This document shows, in pieces, positions 1 through 7,705 of a DNA stretch of 64,000 nt (position 1 is its first letter; every line of letters starts with the position of its first letter). The translations under genes were made by a program, and so were the position numbers. The notes under the pieces are model-generated. The model was not told where the DNA came from and made no database searches. It saw only the letters and a program-made list of their open reading frames with translations. The stretch comes from an uncultured Flavobacteriaceae bacterium. Its GTDB lineage: Bacteria > Bacteroidota > Bacteroidia > Flavobacteriales > Flavobacteriaceae. Where the stretch lies: positions 248,001-312,000 of the forward strand of contig CANLWN010000002.1 in NCBI GenBank assembly GCA_947494825.1, read 5' to 3'.

Positions 1-680
1 CCAAAAAGAAAGACCACCAGATCATTGAAGTAAAAAAGGCGGTAAAAAGTCCGGTAGTGGATGGAAGAGCTACCGATAACTGCTGGAATATGGCCCAATG
101 GCATCCGCTGGACCAGAATTGGCTAGGCAATGCCTACTCCCACGAAGACTTTAACGGTAGGTACAAACTCAGTTGGGACAAGGACGCCCTTTACCTACTG
201 GTGGAAGTTACCGATGATGTGCTCTACGATCAATACAAGGACCCGCTAAAACTGTGGTGGGACGATGATTGTCTGGAAGTTTTCGTTGACGAGGACAATT
301 CCGGGGGGCTTCATCAATTTAGTCACAATGCTTTTGCCTATCACATAGCCCTGGACGGCAATGTGGTGGATTTGGCACCCGACAAGGAAGCTCGGTTGTA
401 CAACGAGCATGTGACCTCCGAGAAAATCACCGAGGACGGTACGACCGTTTGGGAAATTGCCATAAAACTGTATCCTGATACATATTTGGATGGTGCAAAA
501 AACAGTGCAAAGACTTTGATCAACAATAAAAAGGTGGGCTTTGCCCTAGCTTATTGTGACAATGATGGCAGTTTGGAAAGGGAAAATTTTATCGGTTCTG
601 TTTTTGTACCAGGAGAGGATAAAAACCAAGGGTGGATCAATGCGGATATCTTTGGGACTTTGGTGTTACAGGACAACTGA
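1..680 (+). CDS. CBM9-like sugar-binding domain protein, 3' part
   Basis: The reading frame is open from base 3 to the TGA at 678-680 and runs off the left edge, so the start is not in the window and the GTG at 57 is not a real start. The visible part resembles the family 9 carbohydrate-binding/DOMON-like beta sandwich often fused to secreted hydrolases: an opening VVDGRATDNCW strand, a W-D-A-LYLLVEVTDD strand, a WWDDDCLEVFVDED segment, and a C-terminal strand ending IFGTLVLQDN. It is likely a periplasmic or surface glycan-binding module. The catalytic part, if any, lies outside. Its TGA abuts the TGA of the opposite-strand gene. The family call is by pattern only. Confidence 0.6.
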   Translation, partial: KKKDHQIIEVKKAVKSPVVDGRATDNCWNMAQWHPLDQNWLGNAYSHEDFNGRYKLSWDKDALYLLVEVTDDVLYDQYKDPLKLWWDDDCLEVFVDEDNSGGLHQFSHNAFAYHIALDGNVVDLAPDKEARLYNEHVTSEKITEDGTTVWEIAIKLYPDTYLDGAKNSAKTLINNKKVGFALAYCDNDGSLERENFIGSVFVPGEDKNQGWINADIFGTLVLQDN

Positions 681-2123
681 TCAGCGTTCTAGGACAACGT
701 CGCTGTATTTGGAGTTAATCACGATAGACCTACCTGTGTTCTTATTGATGTGATATCCCTTTCGCAAAACGGTATTACGGTCCTCGCTGGTGTCCAGAAT
801 AAGACTTGTAGGTCCTATGAACTCTGAGGAGGTGCCGCGTACATAAATTGCAAAGGGTGTTTCGGGAAGCACACAAATAAGCTCCCCGTTCTGCACCGTA
901 ATATCCATATCCGTAAAGTTTTCCGACACCGAATTTATTTTGAGCGCCCCTAAATTATTTCTCACATAGGCGCTTTTCAGCAAACGATCAATGGTAACAT
1001 CCGAAGAGATCGAACTTAGGCGTAAATTCCGCACCTCCTTCAGATTAACCCTATCCGAATAGTCCGTTTTAAGTTGTCCGTAGTTCCATCGTTGTACCGA
1101 TACCGGTGAATAGGATGCATTTATAATGGTCTGCTCTCCATCAATAGTGCTGGCCAGCAAGCTTGCATAAGACAAGCTTGCTTTGATGTTCCTAGCGTTT
1201 TCGGCCAATTTTACCTCCCCATGGCGAACGTTCATTTTTAGTTTCACCGACTTGGGCATTTTTATCTTAATGGTCTTTTTTACCTTGTAGTTTTTGTTTT
1301 CCCCATCCGACGACCAATAGAATACGTTGGGCGTATCCCCGTCCCTAGAGATGATGACGGAGCGTTTGTCGAGGGATTTTTTCCGTTCTTCCAGTTCTTC
1401 TTTTCGTTCCTGAATCAGTTTCTTGCGCTCCTCCATTTGGGCCTTCCGTTCTTTCAACTCTTCCTCTCGCTCTTTTAAGCGTTCTCGGCGTTCCTCTTCC
1501 CTTCGTTCCAAACGTTCCGCACGTTCCTCAGCTCTGGCCTGCACCCGCTCGCTCCATTCTTCAAATCGTTGTTTGTATTCTTCGTCAAAGTTTTCATCAA
1601 ATTCCTTCTTCCACTCTTTCAGGTATTTTTCGCCTTCTTTTTGATACCTACTGTAATCAAAGCTTTGCATGGGAAGTGGTAGTATGGGAGGAATATCGGG
1701 GATGACTTGTATATCCGGAATTCGAAGGTCCAAGAACAAGGGTTCCAAATCAGGGATTTCAGGAATTTCAAAGTGAAGATTGTCAAAATCCCCATGGGCA
1801 AACTGCCAGGAACTCTGCCTTCGGGTACGGACTTCAATTTCCTTGCTATTCCCCATTATTTCGATCCCGTTCTTTTCAAAATAAGCTGCCGCCTCCTCTT
1901 TGGAAGCTCCCTCCAGCTCAATAATCGCTTCGATCTGGACTTGATCTTTATCCCAGGTCTCGAACTCAATGTCCGCATGACTTGTATTGATGTCCAAAAC
2001 GGCATCCTTGCCCACGTTAAACGTCTCTTTGTACGTTTTTTTCTGCTGTCCGTACGCCCCTAATAAACCCAGGGAAAACAGCAGGGCAATAATTTTAAAT
2101 GGTATTTGTGACAACTTGTTCAT
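681..2123 (-). CDS. Secreted DUF4097-like envelope protein with long charged helix
   Basis: This 480-residue protein has an N-terminal signal peptide (about residues 1-25, ending AYGQ). Residues 28-110 and 265-480 are beta-rich and resemble the DUF4097/adhesin-like repeats common in Bacteroidota envelope proteins. They are separated by an unusual insert: a Pro/Ile/Leu-rich stretch at about 118-152, then about 100 residues (157-255) of almost pure Glu/Arg/Lys that should form a coiled coil or single alpha helix. The gene overlaps the anti-sigma-like gene upstream by 29 bases and is the last gene of a sigma/anti-sigma operon, so it is probably the envelope-side partner or output of that system. 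Exact function is unknown. Confidence 0.65.
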   Translation of the reverse strand: MNKLSQIPFKIIALLFSLGLLGAYGQQKKTYKETFNVGKDAVLDINTSHADIEFETWDKDQVQIEAIIELEGASKEEAAAYFEKNGIEIMGNSKEIEVRTRRQSSWQFAHGDFDNLHFEIPEIPDLEPLFLDLRIPDIQVIPDIPPILPLPMQSFDYSRYQKEGEKYLKEWKKEFDENFDEEYKQRFEEWSERVQARAEERAERLERREEERRERLKEREEELKERKAQMEERKKLIQERKEELEERKKSLDKRSVIISRDGDTPNVFYWSSDGENKNYKVKKTIKIKMPKSVKLKMNVRHGEVKLAENARNIKASLSYASLLASTIDGEQTIINASYSPVSVQRWNYGQLKTDYSDRVNLKEVRNLRLSSISSDVTIDRLLKSAYVRNNLGALKINSVSENFTDMDITVQNGELICVLPETPFAIYVRGTSSEFIGPTSLILDTSEDRNTVLRKGYHINKNTGRSIVINSKYSDVVLER

Positions 2124-2682
2124 TTTTTGATGATTTTAATTCGTTTAACTTATCTCTTAATCGTTGTAACAACTGTAACCGTAACTGTAGATTTTTGACC
2201 AATGCCGTAATGGTCTGGTCGTTGGGCCCTATTTCATTCAATTCTGTATTCAACTTTTGATATTCGGCATTAAGCTCTGCCAGGCGTTCCATAAAACTGT
2301 CTACCAGACCTTTGTTGTTCTGGGAAACCTCTAATTGCGAAAGCTCCAGATTAATGTTGGCCACATAGTAATTTTCCACCTTCTTCAGGTCTGGCGAAAG
2401 ATCGCCCAGGGAAATACCTTTTTCCTCCACCACACCCTTGTCGCGATCTACTATTTTGGTCTTAATCGTGTCTCCAGCTGCGTATCGATTATAGGTGAAA
2501 AATCCGAGGCTGACCAACAGCAGTACCGAGGCTGCAATCTTAAGCGTTAGATACCGCGCCTTACGCGCTTGTGGTAGTTCTTCCTCCAAACGATCCAAAA
2601 ACCGCTTTTCATGTCCTTCCTTCATGGGAAAAACCTCTTCCTTTTTGTCCTTTCGGAACATGTCCCTAAGATCCTGTGACAT
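2095..2682 (-). CDS. Single-pass membrane protein, probable anti-sigma factor
   Basis: This 195-residue protein has a charged cytoplasmic N-terminus (HEKRFLDRLEEELP at about 24-37), one transmembrane segment at about 47-65, and a periplasmic part ending in a leucine/glutamate-rich predicted coiled coil (about 120-190). That is the topology of membrane anti-sigma factors. It lies directly after an ECF sigma gene, overlapping it by 17 bases, and overlaps the next gene by 29 bases, which implies translational coupling. No zinc-binding HxxxCxxC motif is seen, so it would not be a ZAS-type anti-sigma factor. The role is inferred from position and topology, not sequence identity. Confidence 0.6.
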   Translation of the reverse strand: MSQDLRDMFRKDKKEEVFPMKEGHEKRFLDRLEEELPQARKARYLTLKIAASVLLLVSLGFFTYNRYAAGDTIKTKIVDRDKGVVEEKGISLGDLSPDLKKVENYYVANINLELSQLEVSQNNKGLVDSFMERLAELNAEYQKLNTELNEIGPNDQTITALVKNLQLRLQLLQRLRDKLNELKSSKNEQVVTNTI

Positions 2683-3208
2683 ACTTTTTGTTTTTTAAAA
2701 GTTCCCTTAAACGTCCCTTGCCTCTTAACAACCTGGTTCTGCACGCAGTACCCGATAGGTTGAGGATTTGGGATATTTCATTATGATCATACCCCTCCAC
2801 CAGAAACAATTGTACCACATACCTGTAATTTTCTGGCAACTCCGTTATGGCTTGTTTTACCTGTTTGACCCCAATCCCGTCCTCTACCGTCCAGTCCTCG
2901 TCTTCCTCAATATGCATATACCCTTCATCCAACGATACCAGCTGTTGCTTTTTCGATTTTAAAAAATCGATGCTCTTGTTGATAACGATCCTTTTTAACC
3001 ACGATCCAAAGGTGACCTCGCCCTTAAATTGATCAATTTTTTGAAACGCCTTGATAAAGGATTCCTGCAGGACGTCCTCCGCATCATCGGCATTGTTCAA
3101 AAAACGCATGGCAACACAGAACATCCCCTCGCAATATTGCTTATACAGCTTTAGTTGGGCCCTGCGATCGTTCTTTTTGCATTGCGCTACCAGATCAATT
3201 TGAAACAT
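2666..3208 (-). CDS. ECF-type RNA polymerase sigma factor
   Basis: This 180-residue protein has the two ECF domains. Region 2 (about 10-80) contains the DDAEDVLQESFIKAF motif that contacts core polymerase and the -10 element. Region 4 (about 115-175) has ELPENYRYVVQLFLVEGY followed by a helix-turn-helix (HNEISQILNLSGTACRTRLLRGKGRLRELL). It heads a three-gene minus-strand operon with the membrane protein and the charged-helix envelope protein, so it probably responds to an envelope signal. Upstream, 3209-3240 carries repeated GTTGT and TGTTACA-like stretches that might be an autoregulated promoter, but I cannot support a precise site. Confidence 0.9.
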   Translation of the reverse strand: MFQIDLVAQCKKNDRRAQLKLYKQYCEGMFCVAMRFLNNADDAEDVLQESFIKAFQKIDQFKGEVTFGSWLKRIVINKSIDFLKSKKQQLVSLDEGYMHIEEDEDWTVEDGIGVKQVKQAITELPENYRYVVQLFLVEGYDHNEISQILNLSGTACRTRLLRGKGRLRELLKNKKYVTGS

Positions 3209-3308
3209 GGTCAGTTTCCAGTTGTGTTACAGTTGTTATTAAAAGGACGATAGGAATATATGGATGTTGCAGAAAATAGTAATTTTACGCACAACTTAAA
3301 TTCGCCTC

Positions 3309-4217
3309 TTGAACCAAATTACGATTAAAAATGACGATATACGCCTGGAGGTACTTGATTATGGGGCTATTATCCAAAAAATACTGGTTAAGGACAAAAA
3401 GGGCACACCCACCAATGTGGTGGTAGGTTTGGAAGATCCCATGGCGTATTTGGAAGATGACGTATTTTTAGGTGCTTGCGTTGGGCGCTATGCCGGTAGG
3501 ATATCCAATCAGGGATTTGTACTCAACAACAAAACCTATTCCCTCTATACGGAACAAGGGGTTCACCTGCACGGTGGCAAGGAAGGTTTTGGAAAAAAGT
3601 ACTGGAAGGTCCTTGAGGAGCATCACGGTCCGGATCCATATGTAAAATTGGGCTACAAGAGTCCGCACCTGGAAGAAGGGTATCCGGGGAACCTCAACGC
3701 AACGGTCACCTACAAACTGGTGGGGCCGGCACTACATATCATCCATGTGGCCCAGACGGATGAACCCACCGTGGTAAATTTAACCAACCACTCCTATTTT
3801 CATTTGGATACTTCGGACCAATTGGGCCATCACCGGTTGCGCCTAAACCTTTCCCATCGTCTGGAAATCCAGGACAACATGATTCCCACGGGCCAACGTC
3901 TCCCTGTTGCACATTCCGACTATGATTTTATGTCGGAAAAAAACATAACGCAAGGATGTTTGGACATGCCTTTTATTATCAGGGATCTGGGCAGGGAGGT
4001 CGCCCGGATCTACTCTACCCTATCGGGCATCCTCATGAAGGTGACCACCAATCAGCCGGCCATGGTCGTATATACGCCACCCCATTTTGCCGCCATTTGT
4101 TTCGAGGCACAAAACTATCCGGACGCACCTAACCAACCCCTTTTTCCATCGAGCATTTTGAATCCTGGAGAAACCTATTACAATCATACCGTGTTTGAAT
4201 TTGGTTTTGTAAATTAG
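3309..4217 (+). CDS. galM: Aldose 1-epimerase (galactose mutarotase)
   Basis: This 302-residue protein interconverts the anomers of aldoses such as galactose and glucose in the cytoplasm. The N-terminal strand IRLEVLDYGAIIQKI, the HLHGG turn (about 87-90), NLTNHSYFHLD with the likely catalytic His161, and a C-terminal FEAQNYPDAPN segment with the catalytic Glu are all present. It is about 40 residues shorter than typical GalM, through shorter loops in the middle rather than a truncated end. The start is TTG at 3309; an in-frame stop at 3297 leaves no ATG upstream, and the N-terminus fits the family well. The gene is divergent from the sigma operon. A TAATTTTA box lies about 20 bases upstream. 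Confidence 0.85.
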   Translation: MNQITIKNDDIRLEVLDYGAIIQKILVKDKKGTPTNVVVGLEDPMAYLEDDVFLGACVGRYAGRISNQGFVLNNKTYSLYTEQGVHLHGGKEGFGKKYWKVLEEHHGPDPYVKLGYKSPHLEEGYPGNLNATVTYKLVGPALHIIHVAQTDEPTVVNLTNHSYFHLDTSDQLGHHRLRLNLSHRLEIQDNMIPTGQRLPVAHSDYDFMSEKNITQGCLDMPFIIRDLGREVARIYSTLSGILMKVTTNQPAMVVYTPPHFAAICFEAQNYPDAPNQPLFPSSILNPGETYYNHTVFEFGFVN

Positions 4218-4244
4218 GGAGATACTAATTAAATAAGCGACACT

Positions 4245-4805
4245 ATGAAATTTTTGAAATGGTTTTTAATAGTACTAGGGGCTCTGGCCCTATTGTTTTT
4301 CTTCGTTGTAGGCCCCTACATGAGAAAACAGACCAAAAAACACAGTCCGGAGACCACAAAGACCTACACGCAAAAGGGGCTGGATCTATCGGTAAACTAT
4401 AGCAGCCCCTCTAAAAAAGGAAGGGTTATTTTTGGGGAATTGGTTCCTTATGACCTAGTTTGGAGAACCGGGGCCAATGAACCTACTACCCTGACTACGG
4501 GTACCGATATTCTCATTATTGATAAAAAACTGTCCGCAGGTACCTACTCCGTGTGGGCGAAACCCGGCAAACAACATTGGGAGGTGATGTTCAACAGCGA
4601 TATCCCAGATTGGGGCGTTACGGTGAGCAGTGGTGGAAGGGAAACCACTAGAAACCCTGAATACGATGTGGTACAGGTACAGGTGCCTGTGGAAACGCTA
4701 TCGCAGCCCCAAGAGCATTTTATCATTGATTTTGAGGATTCGGGACAGTTAAAACTAATTTTCTCCTGGGACACCACTAAAGTAAGCATCCCGATCAACC
4801 AATAG
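4245..4805 (+). CDS. DUF2911 domain protein, membrane-anchored
   Basis: This 186-residue protein has a short lysine start and one hydrophobic helix (about 5-25), then a DUF2911-type beta domain. Typical features are VNYSSPSKKGR, LVPYDLVWRTGANEPTT, the SAGTYSVWAKPG turn and the final LIFSWDTTKVSIPI strand. The helix probably anchors the domain on the periplasmic face. DUF2911 proteins are frequent in Bacteroidota and have no established function. It follows galM by 27 bases and precedes meaB by 2 bases, so it is likely cotranscribed. Confidence 0.8.
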   Translation: MKFLKWFLIVLGALALLFFFVVGPYMRKQTKKHSPETTKTYTQKGLDLSVNYSSPSKKGRVIFGELVPYDLVWRTGANEPTTLTTGTDILIIDKKLSAGTYSVWAKPGKQHWEVMFNSDIPDWGVTVSSGGRETTRNPEYDVVQVQVPVETLSQPQEHFIIDFEDSGQLKLIFSWDTTKVSIPINQ

Positions 4806-4807
4806 CC

Positions 4808-5854
4808 TTGGGCAATACGAAAAATACACGTTCGGAACGTATTTCCAAAATTCAGTCCTTTCGGAAAAGGGCACCTTCGGTAAGTACCTTGGTCGATGGT
4901 ATTTTTAACGGTGACCCCACTGCCCTGGCTAGGGCCATAACTTTAGTGGAAAGCACCGATAAGCGGCACCAGCAAAAGGCCAATGAGTTGGTGGAGCAGT
5001 GCCTGTCCAAAAAGAGTGATGCCATGCGAATCGGGATAACGGGGGTACCCGGTGTGGGCAAAAGTACTTTTATCGAAAGCTTTGGAAAAACATTGACCGC
5101 TTTGGGTAAAAAAGTGGCCGTATTGGCTGTTGATCCTACCAGTTCAATAAGCAAGGGTAGCATCCTGGGCGATAAGACCCGTATGGAGGAATTGGTAAAG
5201 GATCCCCATGCTTTTATACGCCCTTCCCCCTCGGGAACTTCTTTGGGGGGTGTTGCACGCAAAACACGAGAGACCATTGTGCTCTGCGAGGCGGCCGGCT
5301 ACAATGTTGTTTTGGTGGAAACCGTGGGTGTGGGCCAAAGTGAGACCGCGGTGCACAGTATGGTCGATTTCTTTCTGCTCTTAAAACTTCCAGGAGCGGG
5401 AGACGAGCTCCAAGGTATCAAAAGGGGCATTATGGAAATGGCAGATGCCCTGGTTATCAACAAAGCTGACGGCGATAATTTAAAACGTGCCAATTTTGCC
5501 AAATCAGAGTTTACCAGGGCCTTGCATCTGTACCCCCCCAAAGAGAACGGATGGGTGCCTAAGGTGCTCAGTTGTTCGGCCCTGAACAACAAAGGCATTC
5601 CTGAGATATGGGATATGATTCAGGAGTACGGGCTGGAAACCAAAGAAAAAGGCCATTTTAGGGCAAAACGGCAGGAACAGAACAAATATTGGTTTATGCA
5701 GACCTTGGATAGCAGTCTTAAACAGCACTTTTACCAAAACAAAAAAATAAGAAGTGTGCTGGACTTACTCTTGGTGGAGGTTATTGAGAACAGGATATCG
5801 CCCTTTAAAGCAGCAGAAAAGCTTCTTCAGCAATACGAAAGGGAACTTAAATAA
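4808..5854 (+). CDS. meaB: Methylmalonyl-CoA mutase-associated GTPase MeaB
   Basis: This 348-residue P-loop GTPase protects and reloads adenosylcobalamin-dependent methylmalonyl-CoA mutase. The Walker A motif GVPGVGKST is at about 79-87, followed by AVDPTSSISKGSILGDKTRM, the PSPSGTSLGGVA loop, ETVGVGQSE (G3 region) and VINKADGDN (the NKxD guanine-specificity motif). Length matches the family. The start is TTG at 4808, two bases after the DUF2911 stop. The frame is closed upstream at 4778 and has no ATG before the domain, so TTG is the only reasonable start. The mutase genes are not in the window, so the partner must lie elsewhere. Confidence 0.93.
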   Translation: MGNTKNTRSERISKIQSFRKRAPSVSTLVDGIFNGDPTALARAITLVESTDKRHQQKANELVEQCLSKKSDAMRIGITGVPGVGKSTFIESFGKTLTALGKKVAVLAVDPTSSISKGSILGDKTRMEELVKDPHAFIRPSPSGTSLGGVARKTRETIVLCEAAGYNVVLVETVGVGQSETAVHSMVDFFLLLKLPGAGDELQGIKRGIMEMADALVINKADGDNLKRANFAKSEFTRALHLYPPKENGWVPKVLSCSALNNKGIPEIWDMIQEYGLETKEKGHFRAKRQEQNKYWFMQTLDSSLKQHFYQNKKIRSVLDLLLVEVIENRISPFKAAEKLLQQYERELK

Positions 5855-5860
5855 AAAACC

Positions 5861-5868
5861 TAAATTTG
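5861..5868 (+). promoter_or_regulatory. Candidate -7 promoter element (TAnnTTTG)
   Basis: TAAATTTG matches the Bacteroidota -7 consensus. It overlaps the TTG at 5866 that opens the longest reading frame of the next gene, which argues that translation starts at the ATG at 5890. No convincing -33 TTG is seen, and the gene lies close behind meaB, so the element may be fortuitous. Confidence 0.4.
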
Positions 5869-5889
5869 TCGCCTAAACACGTCCAGCAC

Positions 5890-6846
5890 ATGAATCCTGT
5901 TACATCGTCCCTATTGTCCATCGTGGTTCCCCTATACAATGAGGAGGAAAATGTTGCCTTGCTCACCCAAAAAATACACGAGAGTTTGGCGGGATACAAC
6001 TACCAGATTATTTATGTGGACGATTTTTCGAAAGACGGTACCCGAAAAGTAGTCCGGGACATGGACGATGCCAAGGTACATTTGATTGAACTCAAAAAAA
6101 ACTATGGACAAAGCCTTGCTTTGGCAGCCGGCCTTGACTATGCCGAAGGCGATTTTATCATAACCATGGACGGGGATCTACAGAATGATCCCAGTGATAT
6201 TCCAGAAATGTTGAGCTACGCCGTCACCGAGGAATATGATGTGGTTACCGGGATTCGCCAGAAACGAAAGGATTCGCTTGTAAAAAAAATACCTTCGAAA
6301 ATTGCCAACTTTATGGTAAGACGGGTGACCAAACTGGATATAAAGGACAACGGCTGTGCTTTAAAGGTATTCACCAAGGATATTGCCAAAGAACTGAATC
6401 TTTACGGGGAAATGCACCGTTTTATCACCTTGTTGGCGCATCTGGAAGGGGCGCAGATCAAACAAGTGCCCGTAAAGCATCATGCCCGACACGCGGGGGT
6501 TTCCAAATACGGCCTGGAACGGGTATTTAAGGTAGTGGCCGATATGATGCTCCTGTTATTCATACGAAAGTATTTTCAACGACCTATTCACCTTTTTGGA
6601 ATCTTTGGGTTTCTGCTGATTATTTTGGGTATCTTCATCAATATCTACTTGCTTATCATTAAGTTTACCATGGGTGAGGACATTGGTACACGGCCCCTGC
6701 TTATGTTCGGTATGATGTTCATTCTTGCCGGAATACAGTTGTTCACTATTGGCATTGTAATGGAACTGTTGATTCGCACTTACTACGAATCCCAAAAGAA
6801 AAGACCGTATCGAATTAAAAATGTATTTGTAGGTGGCCCAGCGTAA
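5890..6846 (+). CDS. Family 2 glycosyltransferase, ArnC/DPM1-like
   Basis: This protein of about 318 residues should transfer a sugar from a nucleotide donor to a polyprenyl phosphate at the inner face of the cytoplasmic membrane. It has the GT-A fold motifs LSIVVPLYNEEENV, YVDDFSKDGT and MDGDLQNDP (DxD metal site), and two C-terminal transmembrane helices, as in ArnC and GtrB-type enzymes. I place the start at the ATG at 5890: the TTG at 5866 sits inside a -7-like element, and the domain begins directly after the ATG. The 3' end overlaps the next membrane gene by 14 bases. The product would supply lipid-linked sugar to a transferase such as the ArnT-like protein on the opposite strand. Confidence 0.85.
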   Translation: MNPVTSSLLSIVVPLYNEEENVALLTQKIHESLAGYNYQIIYVDDFSKDGTRKVVRDMDDAKVHLIELKKNYGQSLALAAGLDYAEGDFIITMDGDLQNDPSDIPEMLSYAVTEEYDVVTGIRQKRKDSLVKKIPSKIANFMVRRVTKLDIKDNGCALKVFTKDIAKELNLYGEMHRFITLLAHLEGAQIKQVPVKHHARHAGVSKYGLERVFKVVADMMLLLFIRKYFQRPIHLFGIFGFLLIILGIFINIYLLIIKFTMGEDIGTRPLLMFGMMFILAGIQLFTIGIVMELLIRTYYESQKKRPYRIKNVFVGGPA

Positions 6847-7705
6847 AAAGCTCATAACCGTCCTAAAAATTCTCTTTAGTGCGGTACTGCTTTATTTTAT
6901 CTTTACCAAGATTGCATTTAAGGACGTCTGGGAAACGCTCAAGGCCACCCGACCACTGTGCCTTGTCGTAGCCCTTGTATTTTTTGTATTATCCAAGGCC
7001 ATAGCGGCATTTCGCCTTAACCTCTACCTGCACCAATTGCGGGTTTTTCTTGCCCATAAAAGTAACCTGCAGCTGTACTTGTTGGGCATGTTCTACAACT
7101 TGTTTCTGCCAGGTGGTATCGGAGGGGACGCGTACAAGGGGTATCTGATCAAAAAAAAATTTGCCGTAGATACCAAAAAGGTGGTATCCATATTGGTGCT
7201 GGACAGGCTTAGCGGACTTCTGTTGTTATTCATCTATGCGTGCCTTTTGGCCTTGTTAATCGATCATGACATGCTAAAACCACTTAACCTACTCTTTGGC
7301 TCGGGAATTGTATTGGGCATCTTGGTTTTTTGGCTACTCAATAAAAAGTTCTTTGCTTATGTGCTAGGGGTCTTCTGGAGGTCCTTTGGACATTCGGCCC
7401 TGGTTCAATTGGCACAGTTGGTCTGTGTATTTTTTATTCTCAAAGCACTACACATAGAAAACCATATCCCAGTATATCTGTTCGTTTTTTTAATTTCCTC
7501 CATTGTTTCAGTCTTGCCCATCACCTTGGGCGGTATCGGCAGTAGGGAGCTCACCTTCTTTTATGGCGCCCTGTGGTTGGGCCTTGATCAAAACATCTCG
7601 ATCAGCATCAGTATGGTGTTTTTTCTGATAACCGCACTGGTATCCCTGACCGGTATATTCTATCATTTCAAAAAAGTAGTGCTGAACACTGTGGAAACTC
7701 AATAA
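6833..7705 (+). CDS. Flippase-like (LPG synthase TM, UPF0104) membrane protein
   Basis: This 290-residue polytopic protein has about seven or eight hydrophobic helices. The conserved family pattern is visible: LYLLGMFYNLFLPGGIGGDAYKGY at about 70-100, VLDRLSGLLLLF, and PITLGGIGSRELTFFYG near the C-terminus. These are the signatures of the lysylphosphatidylglycerol synthase transmembrane/UPF0104 family, whose members lacking the catalytic domain are thought to move lipid-linked substrates. It starts with GTG inside the upstream glycosyltransferase gene (14-base overlap), so the two are coupled. It ends convergently, overlapping the opposite-strand ArnT-like gene by 7 bases. Confidence 0.8.
   Translation: MAQRKKLITVLKILFSAVLLYFIFTKIAFKDVWETLKATRPLCLVVALVFFVLSKAIAAFRLNLYLHQLRVFLAHKSNLQLYLLGMFYNLFLPGGIGGDAYKGYLIKKKFAVDTKKVVSILVLDRLSGLLLLFIYACLLALLIDHDMLKPLNLLFGSGIVLGILVFWLLNKKFFAYVLGVFWRSFGHSALVQLAQLVCVFFILKALHIENHIPVYLFVFLISSIVSVLPITLGGIGSRELTFFYGALWLGLDQNISISISMVFFLITALVSLTGIFYHFKKVVLNTVETQ

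Noticed and set aside
3-59. GTG at 57 as the true start of the first gene
   Set aside because: The frame is open to the left edge and the residues upstream continue the beta domain (IIEVKKAVKSPVV), so the gene is cut by the window.
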